64,000 nt of DNA. Origin: G958295935 sp965224235 (GTDB lineage: Bacteria; Chloroflexota; Dehalococcoidia; Lucifugimonadales; Lucifugimonadaceae). Made by a program: the position numbers and the translations under genes. Every line of letters starts with the position of its first letter. Positions within the stretch are counted from its first letter, which is position 1. The notes under the pieces are model-generated. The model was not told the origin of the DNA, did not search any database, and worked only from the letters and a program-made list of their open reading frames with translations. This document shows positions 1 through 8,474 of this stretch, in pieces. The DNA lies in the NCBI GenBank assembly GCA_965224235.1, contig CBDCYP010000001.1, forward strand, positions 62,001 through 126,000. Reading direction: 5' to 3'.

Positions 1-1116
1 CACCTCCCAGACCTCACGATAAAGGGATTCCGCGGGATTGACGAACTGTCCATCCCACGCCTGGGCCGAGTGACCCTGTTAGCTGGCATGAACAGCGTTG
101 GCAAGACGACGGTGTTGGACGCCGTGCAGGTCTACGCTGCTCGCGGGCGATTCTCGACTCTTTATGAACTATTGACACGTCGAGATGAGGTGCATGTTGC
201 CATTGACGAAGACGGCGACCCCGTGATTGAACCGTCTTGGTCGGGTCTCTTCTACGACCGGGATTCGTCCGTCGATTTCCGTGTTGCGATTGGCACCGAA
301 AAACACGTGGACCAACTAATTATCCGTAAGACCTTTTTGGAGGGTGAGCAAATATCTTTATTGGGAAGAATTCCCGGCCTCCATCTTGCGAATGATCGTA
401 TCCAGGTTCTCGGAATTCTATTTCAGGGTGTAGACCGGCATCTCCCTTTGAGTTTCCCTTATGCTGGAAGAGCTCGAAATTATTACTTACGCAGGGGTTT
501 TGGTCAATTGCCCGAAGAAGACGAGTTGCCACTCGAGATAAAGTGTGAGTCCCTTGGCCCCGGGTTGTTGAGCAACAACGTCATCGCGCGTTACTGGGAC
601 AATGTCGCGCTGACGGAAGATGAGAAACACGCGGTGCGTGCTCTAGCTCCGATATTCGGCGCCGAAGTGGATCGTGTCGCGGTAGTTGGAGACGATCAAC
701 GAATGCGCGGGCTGGGCGGAAGGCGAGTGATGGTCAAGCTCAAGTCATATGATCAACCTGTGCCATTAAAGAGTCTTGGTGATGGTGCGTTACGGATGTT
801 CGGCGCTGCGTTGGCGCTGGCCAATAGCCGGGACGGATTCCTGCTGATAGACGAAGCAGAGAACGGAATCCACCATTCAGTGCAGCTAGACTATTGGCGC
901 ATGATCTTGCGGTTCGCTCAGGAGAACAACGTTCAGGTCATCGCGACGACGCATAGCGGTGACTGTGTGAAGGGATTCGCACGAGCGGTGGAAGAAAACG
1001 AAGAGGCCGAAGGGGTACTCGTTCGTCTTTCGCGCCAATACGGTGACCTGCGGGCTGTGGAGTACTCTGAAAAGAATCTCATGGCCGCTGCCGAACAGGG
1101 GATAGAGGTAAGGTGA
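1..1116 (+). CDS. OLD-like AAA ATPase, 5' end cut by window
   Basis: An ATP-binding protein of the AAA_21/OLD type, 371 residues visible. The frame is open to base 1, and the first residues (TIKGFRGIDELSI) are the usual N-terminal strand of this family just before the P-loop. The GTG at 70 is therefore an internal codon and the true start lies left of the window. Walker A is GMNSVGKTT (near residue 30). Walker B is FLLIDEAENGIHH (near residue 280), followed by the switch His in ATTHSGD. The stop is 2 bases from the start of the Toprim-like gene at 1118, so the two form one transcription unit. ATPase plus Toprim pairs act as nucleases or antiphage effectors in OLD, Gabija and PARIS; that role here is inference only. 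Confidence 0.85.
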   Translation, partial: HLPDLTIKGFRGIDELSIPRLGRVTLLAGMNSVGKTTVLDAVQVYAARGRFSTLYELLTRRDEVHVAIDEDGDPVIEPSWSGLFYDRDSSVDFRVAIGTEKHVDQLIIRKTFLEGEQISLLGRIPGLHLANDRIQVLGILFQGVDRHLPLSFPYAGRARNYYLRRGFGQLPEEDELPLEIKCESLGPGLLSNNVIARYWDNVALTEDEKHAVRALAPIFGAEVDRVAVVGDDQRMRGLGGRRVMVKLKSYDQPVPLKSLGDGALRMFGAALALANSRDGFLLIDEAENGIHHSVQLDYWRMILRFAQENNVQVIATTHSGDCVKGFARAVEENEEAEGVLVRLSRQYGDLRAVEYSEKNLMAAAEQGIEVR

Positions 1117-1117
1117 C

Positions 1118-1908
1118 ATGATGCCACGCACGGGTTTGGAGCGTATTCTTCTTGTCGAAGGGCCTGACGACAAGCACGTTGTACGGCAATTGTGCCGCCG
1201 TCAATCAGTCCCAAACTTCTCTATTAAAGTTGCCGGAACCGTCGAAACACTCCTTTCCACAGTGGGTGCTGAAATATTGGCTCCCGGCCGAGAATCCGTT
1301 GGTGTTCTAATCGACGCAGATGACGACCCTCAGCACCATTGGGACGAACTAGTCGAACTTATATCTGATGAAGGTATCCACATCCCTGATCGCCCGAATC
1401 AACTGGGCACGATCGTTAACACAGCCGATGGCCCTTCAATCGGCATATGGGTGATGCCGGACAACGGGTCTCCCGGGGAACTCGAAGACTTCGTTCAAAA
1501 GATGATTCCGGAGGGGATCCTGTGTGGCCGAAATCCCAATGCTACATTAACGAGATACCCGCTGAGCACCGGAAATTTCGTCCGGGTAAGCTGTTGCGTA
1601 CCCAAGTGTACGCCTGGCTCGCAGCACGAGAGATCCCCGGGCGCATGGGGGCGGCCATCGGAGCGGGAGATCTAGGAAACCTCTGAACAACTCCGGGTTC
1701 CAATCCGTTCGCCCTGAGCTTGTCGAAGGGTTCTGGCCTCCTCCCCCACGGTGGGAGGAGGCCAGGAGGGGGGAACCTCCGCTCTGCCAAGCGCATCAGC
1801 GGCTTGTTCAGAGGTTCCCTAGACATGAACAGCGCGCAAGTCCAGGCGTTCCTTGAATGGTTGCGTGATCTATTTGGAGCAACCCGCGAGAATCGACTTA
1901 AAGCCTAA
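1118..1908 (+). pseudogene. DUF3226 Toprim-like gene, frameshifted and interrupted by an element
   Basis: The N-terminal part carries Toprim hallmarks: the Glu in ILLVEGPDDKH and the Asp pair in VLIDADDD. Near 1510-1520 (a G-rich run) the similarity moves to another frame, consistent with one missing base, and continues as SQCYINEIPAEHRKF...VYAWLAAREIPG. At 1672 it is stopped by a 143-bp element whose TGA (1684-1686) ends translation. The family C-terminus, NSAQVQAFLEWLRDLFG, resumes at 1828 and ends at 1908. Deleting 1676-1822 joins GAT-CTA to GAC-ATG in frame. The apparent 185-residue ORF ending at 1675 has a spurious tail. The frameshift could be a sequence error; the insertion cannot. It was probably the partner of the upstream ATPase. 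Confidence 0.8.
1676..1818. mobile_element. 143-bp MITE-like element, copy 1
   Basis: Non-autonomous element with terminal inverted repeats GGAACCTCTGAACAA (the left end has one G-to-A change), flanked by the direct repeat CTAG at 1672-1675 and 1819-1822. The inside has no transposase. It holds a perfect 11-bp-stem hairpin (GGCCTCCTCCC/GGGAGGAGGCC) and the segment TTCGCCCTGAGCTTGTCGAA. Element plus duplication is 147 bp (49 codons), so it is frame-neutral but brings in a TGA. It is nearly identical to the copy at 58905. Confidence 0.9.
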
Positions 1909-2142
1909 TCCGCTCTTCTCTACATCATGCACAAAATTTTGTTCGCGTTCGGGTACACACTCGCCTACCTTGCGAAGCAGTAGCGGCGTCCCCGAGGCGT
2001 GTCAGTCAGGGCAGCTCCGCCAATCGAGACCCGCGGCGGCCCTCGTCAGGGCGACGTAGGTGGCGCGTGTAGAATTTTGGGCGGGACTGGCTGGACCGGT
2101 TCCGCACGACTTTCACGGGGACGATTTCGTCTGACTGCTACT

Positions 2143-2892
2143 TTGAACGACCCTTATGTTGACGTTAAGAACGTGCGCCGGACTTTCGGGGACGATGTCG
2201 CGGTCGATGACGTGTCGTTCCAGATTGCCCGCGGGGAGGTGTTCGGTCTTCTCGGGCCAAACGGGGCAGGGAAGACCACGCTTATGCGAATCCTGAATAC
2301 CGTGCTGCCTGCCGATGAAGGCGACGTCACCATCGATGGAATCTCCGTTAGACGCGATCCCGCCGGTATTCGAGCCCGGATAGGCGTGTGTCCGCAGAGT
2401 CTTGCGATCTATGAAGACCTGACCGGCAGGGAGAATCTGGTATTTTTCGGCAGGCTGTCAGGCCTTTCACGAGCTGACGCCAACGCCAGCGCCGATGAAT
2501 TTCTCGGGCTGGTCGGCCTGACGGAACGCGGCGGAGACCGCGCGAGCAAGTACTCCGGCGGCATGAAGCGCAGGCTGAACTTCGCCGTCGCCCTGGTTGC
2601 CCGGCCAGCCCTCGTCCTGCTCGACGAACCCACCGCCGGCGTTGACCCTCAGTCTCGTAATCACATATTCGAAACCGTGAATACCCTGAACGAGCAGGGC
2701 ATGACGGTCATCTATACGACCCACTATATGGAAGAAGCCGACCGGCTGTGCGACCGCATTTTGATCGTGGACCGCGGCCGAGTGGTGGTTGAGGGCACTT
2801 CCGAGGAATTGAAGACGCCTTTGGGCGATCCGCAGACGACGACTCTGGAAGACGTTTTCCTGCACCTGACGGGCCGCAACCTGCGCGAGTGA
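2143..2892 (+). CDS. ABC transporter ATP-binding protein (CcmA/DrrA type)
   Basis: Nucleotide-binding subunit of an ABC-2 type exporter. Walker A is GPNGAGKTT, the signature is YSGGMKRR, Walker B is LVLLDEPTAGVD, and the H-loop His is in YTTHYMEEAD. The frame is open back to about 1999, but homology starts at NDPYVDVKNVRRTFGD, so TTG 2143 is taken as the start (249 aa, normal for the family). No clear ribosome binding site decides it, and CTG 2131 is another option. Two permease genes follow directly at 2908 and 4092, so the three genes make one exporter. The substrate cannot be told from sequence; relatives export drugs, lipids or polysaccharide. Confidence 0.9.
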   Translation: MNDPYVDVKNVRRTFGDDVAVDDVSFQIARGEVFGLLGPNGAGKTTLMRILNTVLPADEGDVTIDGISVRRDPAGIRARIGVCPQSLAIYEDLTGRENLVFFGRLSGLSRADANASADEFLGLVGLTERGGDRASKYSGGMKRRLNFAVALVARPALVLLDEPTAGVDPQSRNHIFETVNTLNEQGMTVIYTTHYMEEADRLCDRILIVDRGRVVVEGTSEELKTPLGDPQTTTLEDVFLHLTGRNLRE

Positions 2893-2907
2893 AGCCCGCT
2901 TAATCCA

Positions 2908-4092
2908 GTGTATTTCTATCTGGCTTCTATGGAAGTCAAGCGGTACTTGAGGGACCCCGGCGCCCTTGCGTTGTCGCTTGCCATGCCAATTGCGTTGCTG
3001 GCCCTCATGTTGGGAGCGTTTGGCGGCGATTCGTCCTTCCACGGTAGAGCCACGGTTGTCGACCTCGACAGATCATCGGCATCGGCGCGGCTTATTGAAC
3101 TCATCGCGGCGGACCCGGGAATGGACGTGGAGATGTTGGACGAAGCGAGGGCGGACCGCCTTCTCGACGGGTCATCCCGATTGCTGGTAACGGTGATCCA
3201 CGACGGATACGGAGATGACGTCGCGGGTGGCAGGTCGTCCCGGGTATTGGAATTCCGCCAACGAGGCAGCGGGGGCGACGAAGGACGCATCGTCGCGTCG
3301 ATCGTCCGGGGCGCGGCAGCCGAGCATGCAGCGGAGTTGCAAGCGAAGCGACTGGTCACGTCAGGGGCGGCGAACCTCGGCATAAGCGCGAGCGAAGCGG
3401 AGATTGACGGCGCGGTCACGGCGGCAATCGAACGGCAGCGCGAGGCGCCTTTTGTCACGGTAGAGGTCGAAAGAACAGGGGAGACATCGGCGCCATTCAA
3501 CATCTTCTTCCCGGGCGTTCTCACGATGATGGTTATGTTCGCCGTCACGTTGAACTCCATCTCAATTGTCGAAGAACGGCTCGACGGCCGACTCGAACGG
3601 CTGCTGACGACAGGTTCGGGTCTGAACGGCATCTTCGCGGGCAAATTCCTCTCTGGGCTGGTCCGGGGCTTCCTGCAAGCGTTCATATTATCCACCCTGG
3701 GTTGGGCTGTATTCAGGTCCTTCGGCCCGTCCGACTATGGCGCAATTCTGGTCGTGACCGCCGTTTTGACCGCCTTTACCGCCGCTACCGGCATGGCCAT
3801 CGCATCGTTCGCCCGAACGCGGGAACAGGCGAACTGGTCGGCAGTGATCATAACGATGGTCATGGCAACGATCGGCGGGTCCTTTTTCGAACCGGCCAAA
3901 GGGGGGACTCTCGACGCTATAAGCCGGGCCTCGCCGCTTCGGTACGGGAACGACGCGCTGCGGAGCATCTTGTCGGATGCAGGGGGAGTGGTCGACGTGT
4001 GGCCTGAAATCGCAGTCCTTGGCGGGACGGCCATCGTGCTGCTGGTCGTTTCCCGGCGGTTGTTTTCGGCGCTTCAGGGGCGGGACGGCTGA
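2908..4092 (+). CDS. ABC-2 type transporter permease
   Basis: Membrane subunit, 394 aa, with the ABC-2 layout: one N-terminal membrane helix (near residues 20-37), a large extracytoplasmic domain of about 160 residues, then a cluster of helices from about residue 195 to the C-terminus. The GTG start at 2908 is 15 bases after the ATPase stop. The region IVEERLDGRLERLLTTGS is the typical cytoplasmic coupling segment that faces the ATPase. Its last base overlaps the next permease in TGATG, which indicates translational coupling. It pairs with the next gene as a heterodimer. Confidence 0.88.
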   Translation: MYFYLASMEVKRYLRDPGALALSLAMPIALLALMLGAFGGDSSFHGRATVVDLDRSSASARLIELIAADPGMDVEMLDEARADRLLDGSSRLLVTVIHDGYGDDVAGGRSSRVLEFRQRGSGGDEGRIVASIVRGAAAEHAAELQAKRLVTSGAANLGISASEAEIDGAVTAAIERQREAPFVTVEVERTGETSAPFNIFFPGVLTMMVMFAVTLNSISIVEERLDGRLERLLTTGSGLNGIFAGKFLSGLVRGFLQAFILSTLGWAVFRSFGPSDYGAILVVTAVLTAFTAATGMAIASFARTREQANWSAVIITMVMATIGGSFFEPAKGGTLDAISRASPLRYGNDALRSILSDAGGVVDVWPEIAVLGGTAIVLLVVSRRLFSALQGRDG

Positions 4093-5306
4093 TGTACTGG
4101 CTGCGACAGGCCGTCCTCATATCGTTCAAGGACACTACCCAGTGGCGGCGGGATCTCTGGGGGTTCATCCTGACGCTGGGGTTCCCGATGGCCTTCGCCA
4201 CGGCGTTCTTCTTTTTTCTTACCCCGGTGTTCGAAGAGGATGCGCAGGATTCAGGACCGCCGACGGTAGCGATCACAACACAGGAAACGTCAGATACGGC
4301 GCTGAGCCGTCAGATCATCGCGGGGATCTCCTCGGATCACGACTCCGACAGGCCATCGGTCGAATACGTCGATTTCGAGGACGCTTCGCAGAGCCTGGGC
4401 GACGGCAATTTGCCGGGCTTCATAGCGTTTCCAGAGGACTTCACGCACGGCGTGACGACGGGCCGCGGGAGCGAGTTGACCGTCCATACAACCGGCGATC
4501 CTGAAGCCGACGCCTTGATTCTTGCCGCGGCGGGATCGTTGGCGAACAACCTTGGACAACAAGCGGTCGTACTCACAGCTTTGGCCGAACTCTCGGGCGG
4601 GGTTTCCATACCGACCGGCAACCCGCCCGGAGCCGGTGGCGCAGTGACGCAGGGGCTGGTCGGCCAGCCGCAGTTTCTTGTGACGAACGTTGGGAATATC
4701 GGACCAATAAACGCGGCCAACGTGACCGTACCCGGCTATCTCGTGATGTTCATCTTCATGTCAGCTGCGTTCACTGCGCTGACATTGGCCATGGAGCGTG
4801 AGACGGGAACACTCGAACGGTTGGCAACGTCGGGCGCGGGCACGCTGGCGACGGTCTCCGGCAAATTCCTTTCGTCTGTCTATCGAGGTGTCATTCAGGT
4901 CGTGATACTCGGCCTGTTCGGCACGCTCATATTTGGCATGACTCTCGGCGAAACGCCCGGCGCAACCGTTGCTGTCGCACTGCTGATGGTCCTGGCATCG
5001 TCGGCCTTTGGCGTGATGTTAGCGTCAATATTCCGTACGGTGCGATCCGCGAGTCCGGCGGCCGTTCTCGTGTCGCTGGTGGCGGCGCCGTTGGGGGGCT
5101 CGTGGTGGCCGTTGTTCATACTGGGCGATTGGATGCGCGGCCTGGCGCTGCTGACCCCGCACGGTTGGGCAAATACCGCGTTCAACCGGCTCATGCTGTT
5201 TGGAGGCGATCTAGGATCGGTTGCGTTTGAGTTGATGGCGCTTGCCGGATTTGCGATCGGCTTCATCGCCGTCGCCGTTTGGAGATTTCGCGTTTCCGTC
5301 CTGTGA
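4092..5306 (+). CDS. ABC-2 type transporter permease
   Basis: Second permease, 404 aa, with the same topology as the first: an N-terminal helix (near residues 18-38), a long soluble loop, then a C-terminal bundle of hydrophobic helices. The loop contains a Gly/Pro-rich stretch (GNPPGAGGAV) absent from its neighbour. The coupling segment is LAMERETGTLERLATSGAG. The ATG overlaps the stop of the upstream permease. It completes the exporter of 2143-5306; no regulator or substrate-linked gene sits beside it. Confidence 0.88.
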   Translation: MYWLRQAVLISFKDTTQWRRDLWGFILTLGFPMAFATAFFFFLTPVFEEDAQDSGPPTVAITTQETSDTALSRQIIAGISSDHDSDRPSVEYVDFEDASQSLGDGNLPGFIAFPEDFTHGVTTGRGSELTVHTTGDPEADALILAAAGSLANNLGQQAVVLTALAELSGGVSIPTGNPPGAGGAVTQGLVGQPQFLVTNVGNIGPINAANVTVPGYLVMFIFMSAAFTALTLAMERETGTLERLATSGAGTLATVSGKFLSSVYRGVIQVVILGLFGTLIFGMTLGETPGATVAVALLMVLASSAFGVMLASIFRTVRSASPAAVLVSLVAAPLGGSWWPLFILGDWMRGLALLTPHGWANTAFNRLMLFGGDLGSVAFELMALAGFAIGFIAVAVWRFRVSVL

Positions 5307-5564
5307 AGGGTGTAGGGCCGCCTGCCAGATGATCCACTGCGAGGGGTTGTGTCGGTGAGGACTGGACTGAGTTGTGATCCGCCTGACCACGCGGAGTTTT
5401 TCGGAATGTGTGCGTCTACCGTTTATTGGTATGTCGGAGATTCGACTAAGAGGCCGCTACGAGGTAGCCTTTCGGTTGCCTGGAAGAGTGGAATTGACGC
5501 TTGTGTTCGACCCAAAAAATCGGACCTGTATGCGACATCGAAAACCGGGATCAGGAAGTTGTGG

Positions 5565-6674
5565 ATGACAATGACTAATGACAGACCCCAGGTCGGCCTT
5601 GCATGCAACGTCGAAAGCAGGGATGACGACGCTGTTCCCGCTGAGGTGGAGCGCCTTACGGAGTTCGCCGATTTTCACTACTGCGAGTTCAATGAACCCT
5701 CCGACTGGTACGCACCGCCACCAGACGATTCACCAGCAGTGGCGGATCTGATTGAGTTTGCCGCGGGTCTAGACGGTTTAATCGTCTGTCATGGCTCGCC
5801 CCGTGTTACTGGCGCCGTCCTGGACGCCGTACCCCGCATAAGGATCGTGGGCGAACTGGAAGGTGACAGATTCGCCCAGCGAATCGACGTCGAAGCGGCG
5901 TCAAGGCGCGGCGTCAAGGCCGTCGACACTACGAACGGCTCGTCGTACGGCGTTGCCGAGTGGGCGTTGGCGATGAGTATGATCGGCCTTCGCAATGCCG
6001 GTTCGCACTTCAGGCGCCTCATCGCCGGAGAGGTCCTTTTTGCAGACCACTCTGTGCGGAATACCGACCCCGGGTACATCAAAGGGGAGTTGACGGGACG
6101 CACCGTTGGATTGATAGGGGCGGGTCACATCGGCCGACGGCTGCTTGGCCTGCTCGCCCCGTTTCGGGTGACGGCATTCGTGCACGACCCGTATGTGCCG
6201 AGAGAACTGGCAGATATTTACGACGTTACTATGACGTCCCTGGACAACGTGCTGTCGTTGTCCGAAGTGGTGTATTGCCTTGCGCCGCACACCCCGGCCA
6301 CAGAAGGCATGATCGGCAAACGCGAGATCGAACTGATGAATCCCGGAACGGTTTTCGTGAACGTTTCACGTGGGGTGATCGTGGATTCTGACGCGCTGAT
6401 CGAGCGACTCAAGCGAGGGGATATGATCGCGTCGCTGGACGTCTTCGACCCGGAGCCGATTCCTGTCGATTCGCCGATCCGACAACTTCCGAACGTGTTC
6501 CTGACGCCTCACATCGCGGGTGTTAACGCGCGGGGCGGTCCACGATTTTTCCGCCTGATGGTGGACGAATTGCGCAGGTTCTTCGCTGGACACGAGACGC
6601 GATACGATCTGTTGCCCCGGACACTCGCCAACCGCCGCGGCTTGCCGCCCGGCAGTCTGACCGGATCTGGCTAG
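5565..6674 (+). CDS. D-2-hydroxyacid dehydrogenase family protein
   Basis: NAD(P)-dependent oxidoreductase of the D-isomer-specific 2-hydroxyacid dehydrogenase family (phosphoglycerate dehydrogenase-like). The Rossmann loop is VGLIGAGHIG (near residue 184). The catalytic triad is visible as Arg in NVSRGVIVD (near 265), Glu in DPEPIP (near 295) and His in LTPHIAG (near 315). The longer reading frame back to 5349 shows no family similarity. ATG 5565 has AGGAAG eight bases upstream and gives 369 aa. Substrate unknown. The ThDP enzyme 80 bases downstream suggests work on related 2-oxo or 2-hydroxy acids. Confidence 0.88.
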   Translation: MTMTNDRPQVGLACNVESRDDDAVPAEVERLTEFADFHYCEFNEPSDWYAPPPDDSPAVADLIEFAAGLDGLIVCHGSPRVTGAVLDAVPRIRIVGELEGDRFAQRIDVEAASRRGVKAVDTTNGSSYGVAEWALAMSMIGLRNAGSHFRRLIAGEVLFADHSVRNTDPGYIKGELTGRTVGLIGAGHIGRRLLGLLAPFRVTAFVHDPYVPRELADIYDVTMTSLDNVLSLSEVVYCLAPHTPATEGMIGKREIELMNPGTVFVNVSRGVIVDSDALIERLKRGDMIASLDVFDPEPIPVDSPIRQLPNVFLTPHIAGVNARGGPRFFRLMVDELRRFFAGHETRYDLLPRTLANRRGLPPGSLTGSG

Positions 6675-6754
6675 TCGATTGTTCGATGACCCCGGTCGGA
6701 AGCGCCTTGTCCAGGTTGGGACGGCCCAGATATAGCGACAGCGGAGACTGAACA

Positions 6755-8413
6755 ATGCCGAAGTTGAGCGGGGGCGAGGCCCTTGTCAAATCACTCGTCA
6801 GAGAGGGTGTCGAAGTAATTTTCGGGCTCCCCGGCGTACAGATGTACGGGATCATCGCCGCGATCAGGGACGAGCCCGGCATACGTATGATCACAACTCG
6901 CCACGAGCAAGCGACCACGTACATGGCAGACGGCTACTCGCGTGTTACCGGAAAGCCTGGCGTCGCCCTCGTAGTGCCGGGAGAGGGACTTTATAACGCC
7001 GGATCCGGTCTTGCCACGGCGTACGCGAGGTCATCGCCGGTGCTTGTGATCGCCGGCCAGATTCCGCGTTCGCAGATCGGCAAGGACCTTGGCGGGCTGC
7101 ATGAAATCGTCGATCAAATGAACGTGATTCGTCCGGTGACCAAGTGGCAACAACAGGTCCTGACCCCGCGTGAAGTGCCTGGCTGCGTTTCGGAAGCCTT
7201 CTCGCAGATGCGCAATGGCCGGCCGCGCCCCGTCGAGATCGAGATGCCGCCAGAGGCCATGGTGGAGCGAGAAGAGGTCGACTTGGAGGAGCCCTCTCCC
7301 CGGGTGCGTCAAGTGCCGGGGGAGGAACGCCTGATGGAAGCGGCCACAGCCATCGCCGAAGCACGAACTCCTGTCATCTACGCCGGCGGCGGCGTGGCCA
7401 GGTCAAACGCCGAGGGCGCTCTCGTCAAGCTGTCCGAGGTTATGAACATTCCTGTGATCACTTCGGCGGGAGGCAAGGGGACGATTTCTGACCGGCACCC
7501 TCATTCTTACGGCTCTTCTTTGGGACCGCGCGGCGCGTTGTACGAGGTCATGGAGGCCGCAGACGTCATCATCGGGATCGGCACCCGGTTTGCACTTCGG
7601 AGCCCGTCCGGAGGGTCGGCCAAACTCGTTCTCGTAAATGCCGACGCAACTGAGTTCGGCAAGACTCACGCCAACACGCTCCCCCTGCATGGCGACGCGA
7701 AGGCGACCATCGACGCGCTGATTCCGCGCCTGAAAGAATGTGGGGCAGGGGACCGCCCTTCGCCCGCCAACGCGGTTGCCGAGGCGCGGCGGCGTATTGC
7801 GACCGACCCCTTTGAGCGAAATGAACCCCAACACTCCGTCTTGCAGGCTCTGCAAGCAGGTATACCGGAAGAGGCTTACGTGGTCTGGGGAATGACGCAA
7901 CTTGGCTACTACTCCCGCGGCCACTACCAGGTTTTCGAACCAAAGGCCTACGTCGATTCCGGCTACGCGGGCAACCTCGGGTATTCGTTCCCTACCTCGC
8001 TCGGCGTGAAAACCGGGGCGCCGGACCGCCCCGTGGTCTGCGTTGTCGGGGACGGCGGGTTTATGTACAACTCCTCCGAACTCTCTACGGCCGTCAAGTA
8101 CGGGATCAACACAGTAACTGTGATCTTTAACGACGGCGCTTACGGAAACGTCGCCCGAGACCTCGACGAGGATTTCGGCGGCCAGTACGAAGCCGACTTT
8201 GTGAATCCCGACTTTGTTAAGTTCGCAGAGTCATTTGGCGCCACGGGATTGAGAACCCAAGATCCCGCCGACCTCGCTCACGTTATCCCCGACGCCCTCG
8301 AACGCGGCGGTCCCGTGTTGATCGACGTGCCCGTGGAACGAATGCCGCGGCCTGGAGTCTGGGCGAAACGCGCCCCGTGGACAACACCCCAGGAGGGGTT
8401 GATCGACGCATGA
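6755..8413 (+). CDS. ThDP-dependent acetolactate synthase-like enzyme
   Basis: Thiamine-diphosphate enzyme of the IlvB/benzoylformate decarboxylase superfamily, 552 aa. The N-terminal domain has the catalytic Glu in RHEQATTYMADGYSR (near residue 50). The C-terminal domain has the ThDP/Mg motif GDGGFMYNSSEL (near residue 430) ending in FNDGAYGN. No small regulatory subunit (IlvH/N type) lies next to it, so biosynthetic acetolactate synthase is less likely than a catabolic decarboxylase or carboligase. Its neighbours, a hydroxyacid dehydrogenase and an amidohydrolase, point to catabolism. The substrate is not assigned. Confidence 0.85.
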   Translation: MPKLSGGEALVKSLVREGVEVIFGLPGVQMYGIIAAIRDEPGIRMITTRHEQATTYMADGYSRVTGKPGVALVVPGEGLYNAGSGLATAYARSSPVLVIAGQIPRSQIGKDLGGLHEIVDQMNVIRPVTKWQQQVLTPREVPGCVSEAFSQMRNGRPRPVEIEMPPEAMVEREEVDLEEPSPRVRQVPGEERLMEAATAIAEARTPVIYAGGGVARSNAEGALVKLSEVMNIPVITSAGGKGTISDRHPHSYGSSLGPRGALYEVMEAADVIIGIGTRFALRSPSGGSAKLVLVNADATEFGKTHANTLPLHGDAKATIDALIPRLKECGAGDRPSPANAVAEARRRIATDPFERNEPQHSVLQALQAGIPEEAYVVWGMTQLGYYSRGHYQVFEPKAYVDSGYAGNLGYSFPTSLGVKTGAPDRPVVCVVGDGGFMYNSSELSTAVKYGINTVTVIFNDGAYGNVARDLDEDFGGQYEADFVNPDFVKFAESFGATGLRTQDPADLAHVIPDALERGGPVLIDVPVERMPRPGVWAKRAPWTTPQEGLIDA

Positions 8414-8474
8414 CGAAGTTTGGTCCAGATTGGCTTTGCCTTCAAGGGCGGCACGTAGTTGCCGGAGATTTCCC

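Noticed and set aside
1720..1908. 62-residue ORF starting inside the MITE
   Set aside because: Its first half is element sequence; only the last part is the displaced C-terminus of DUF3226.
5349..5564. N-terminal extension of the hydroxyacid dehydrogenase
   Set aside because: No family similarity; ATG 5565 has a good ribosome binding site.
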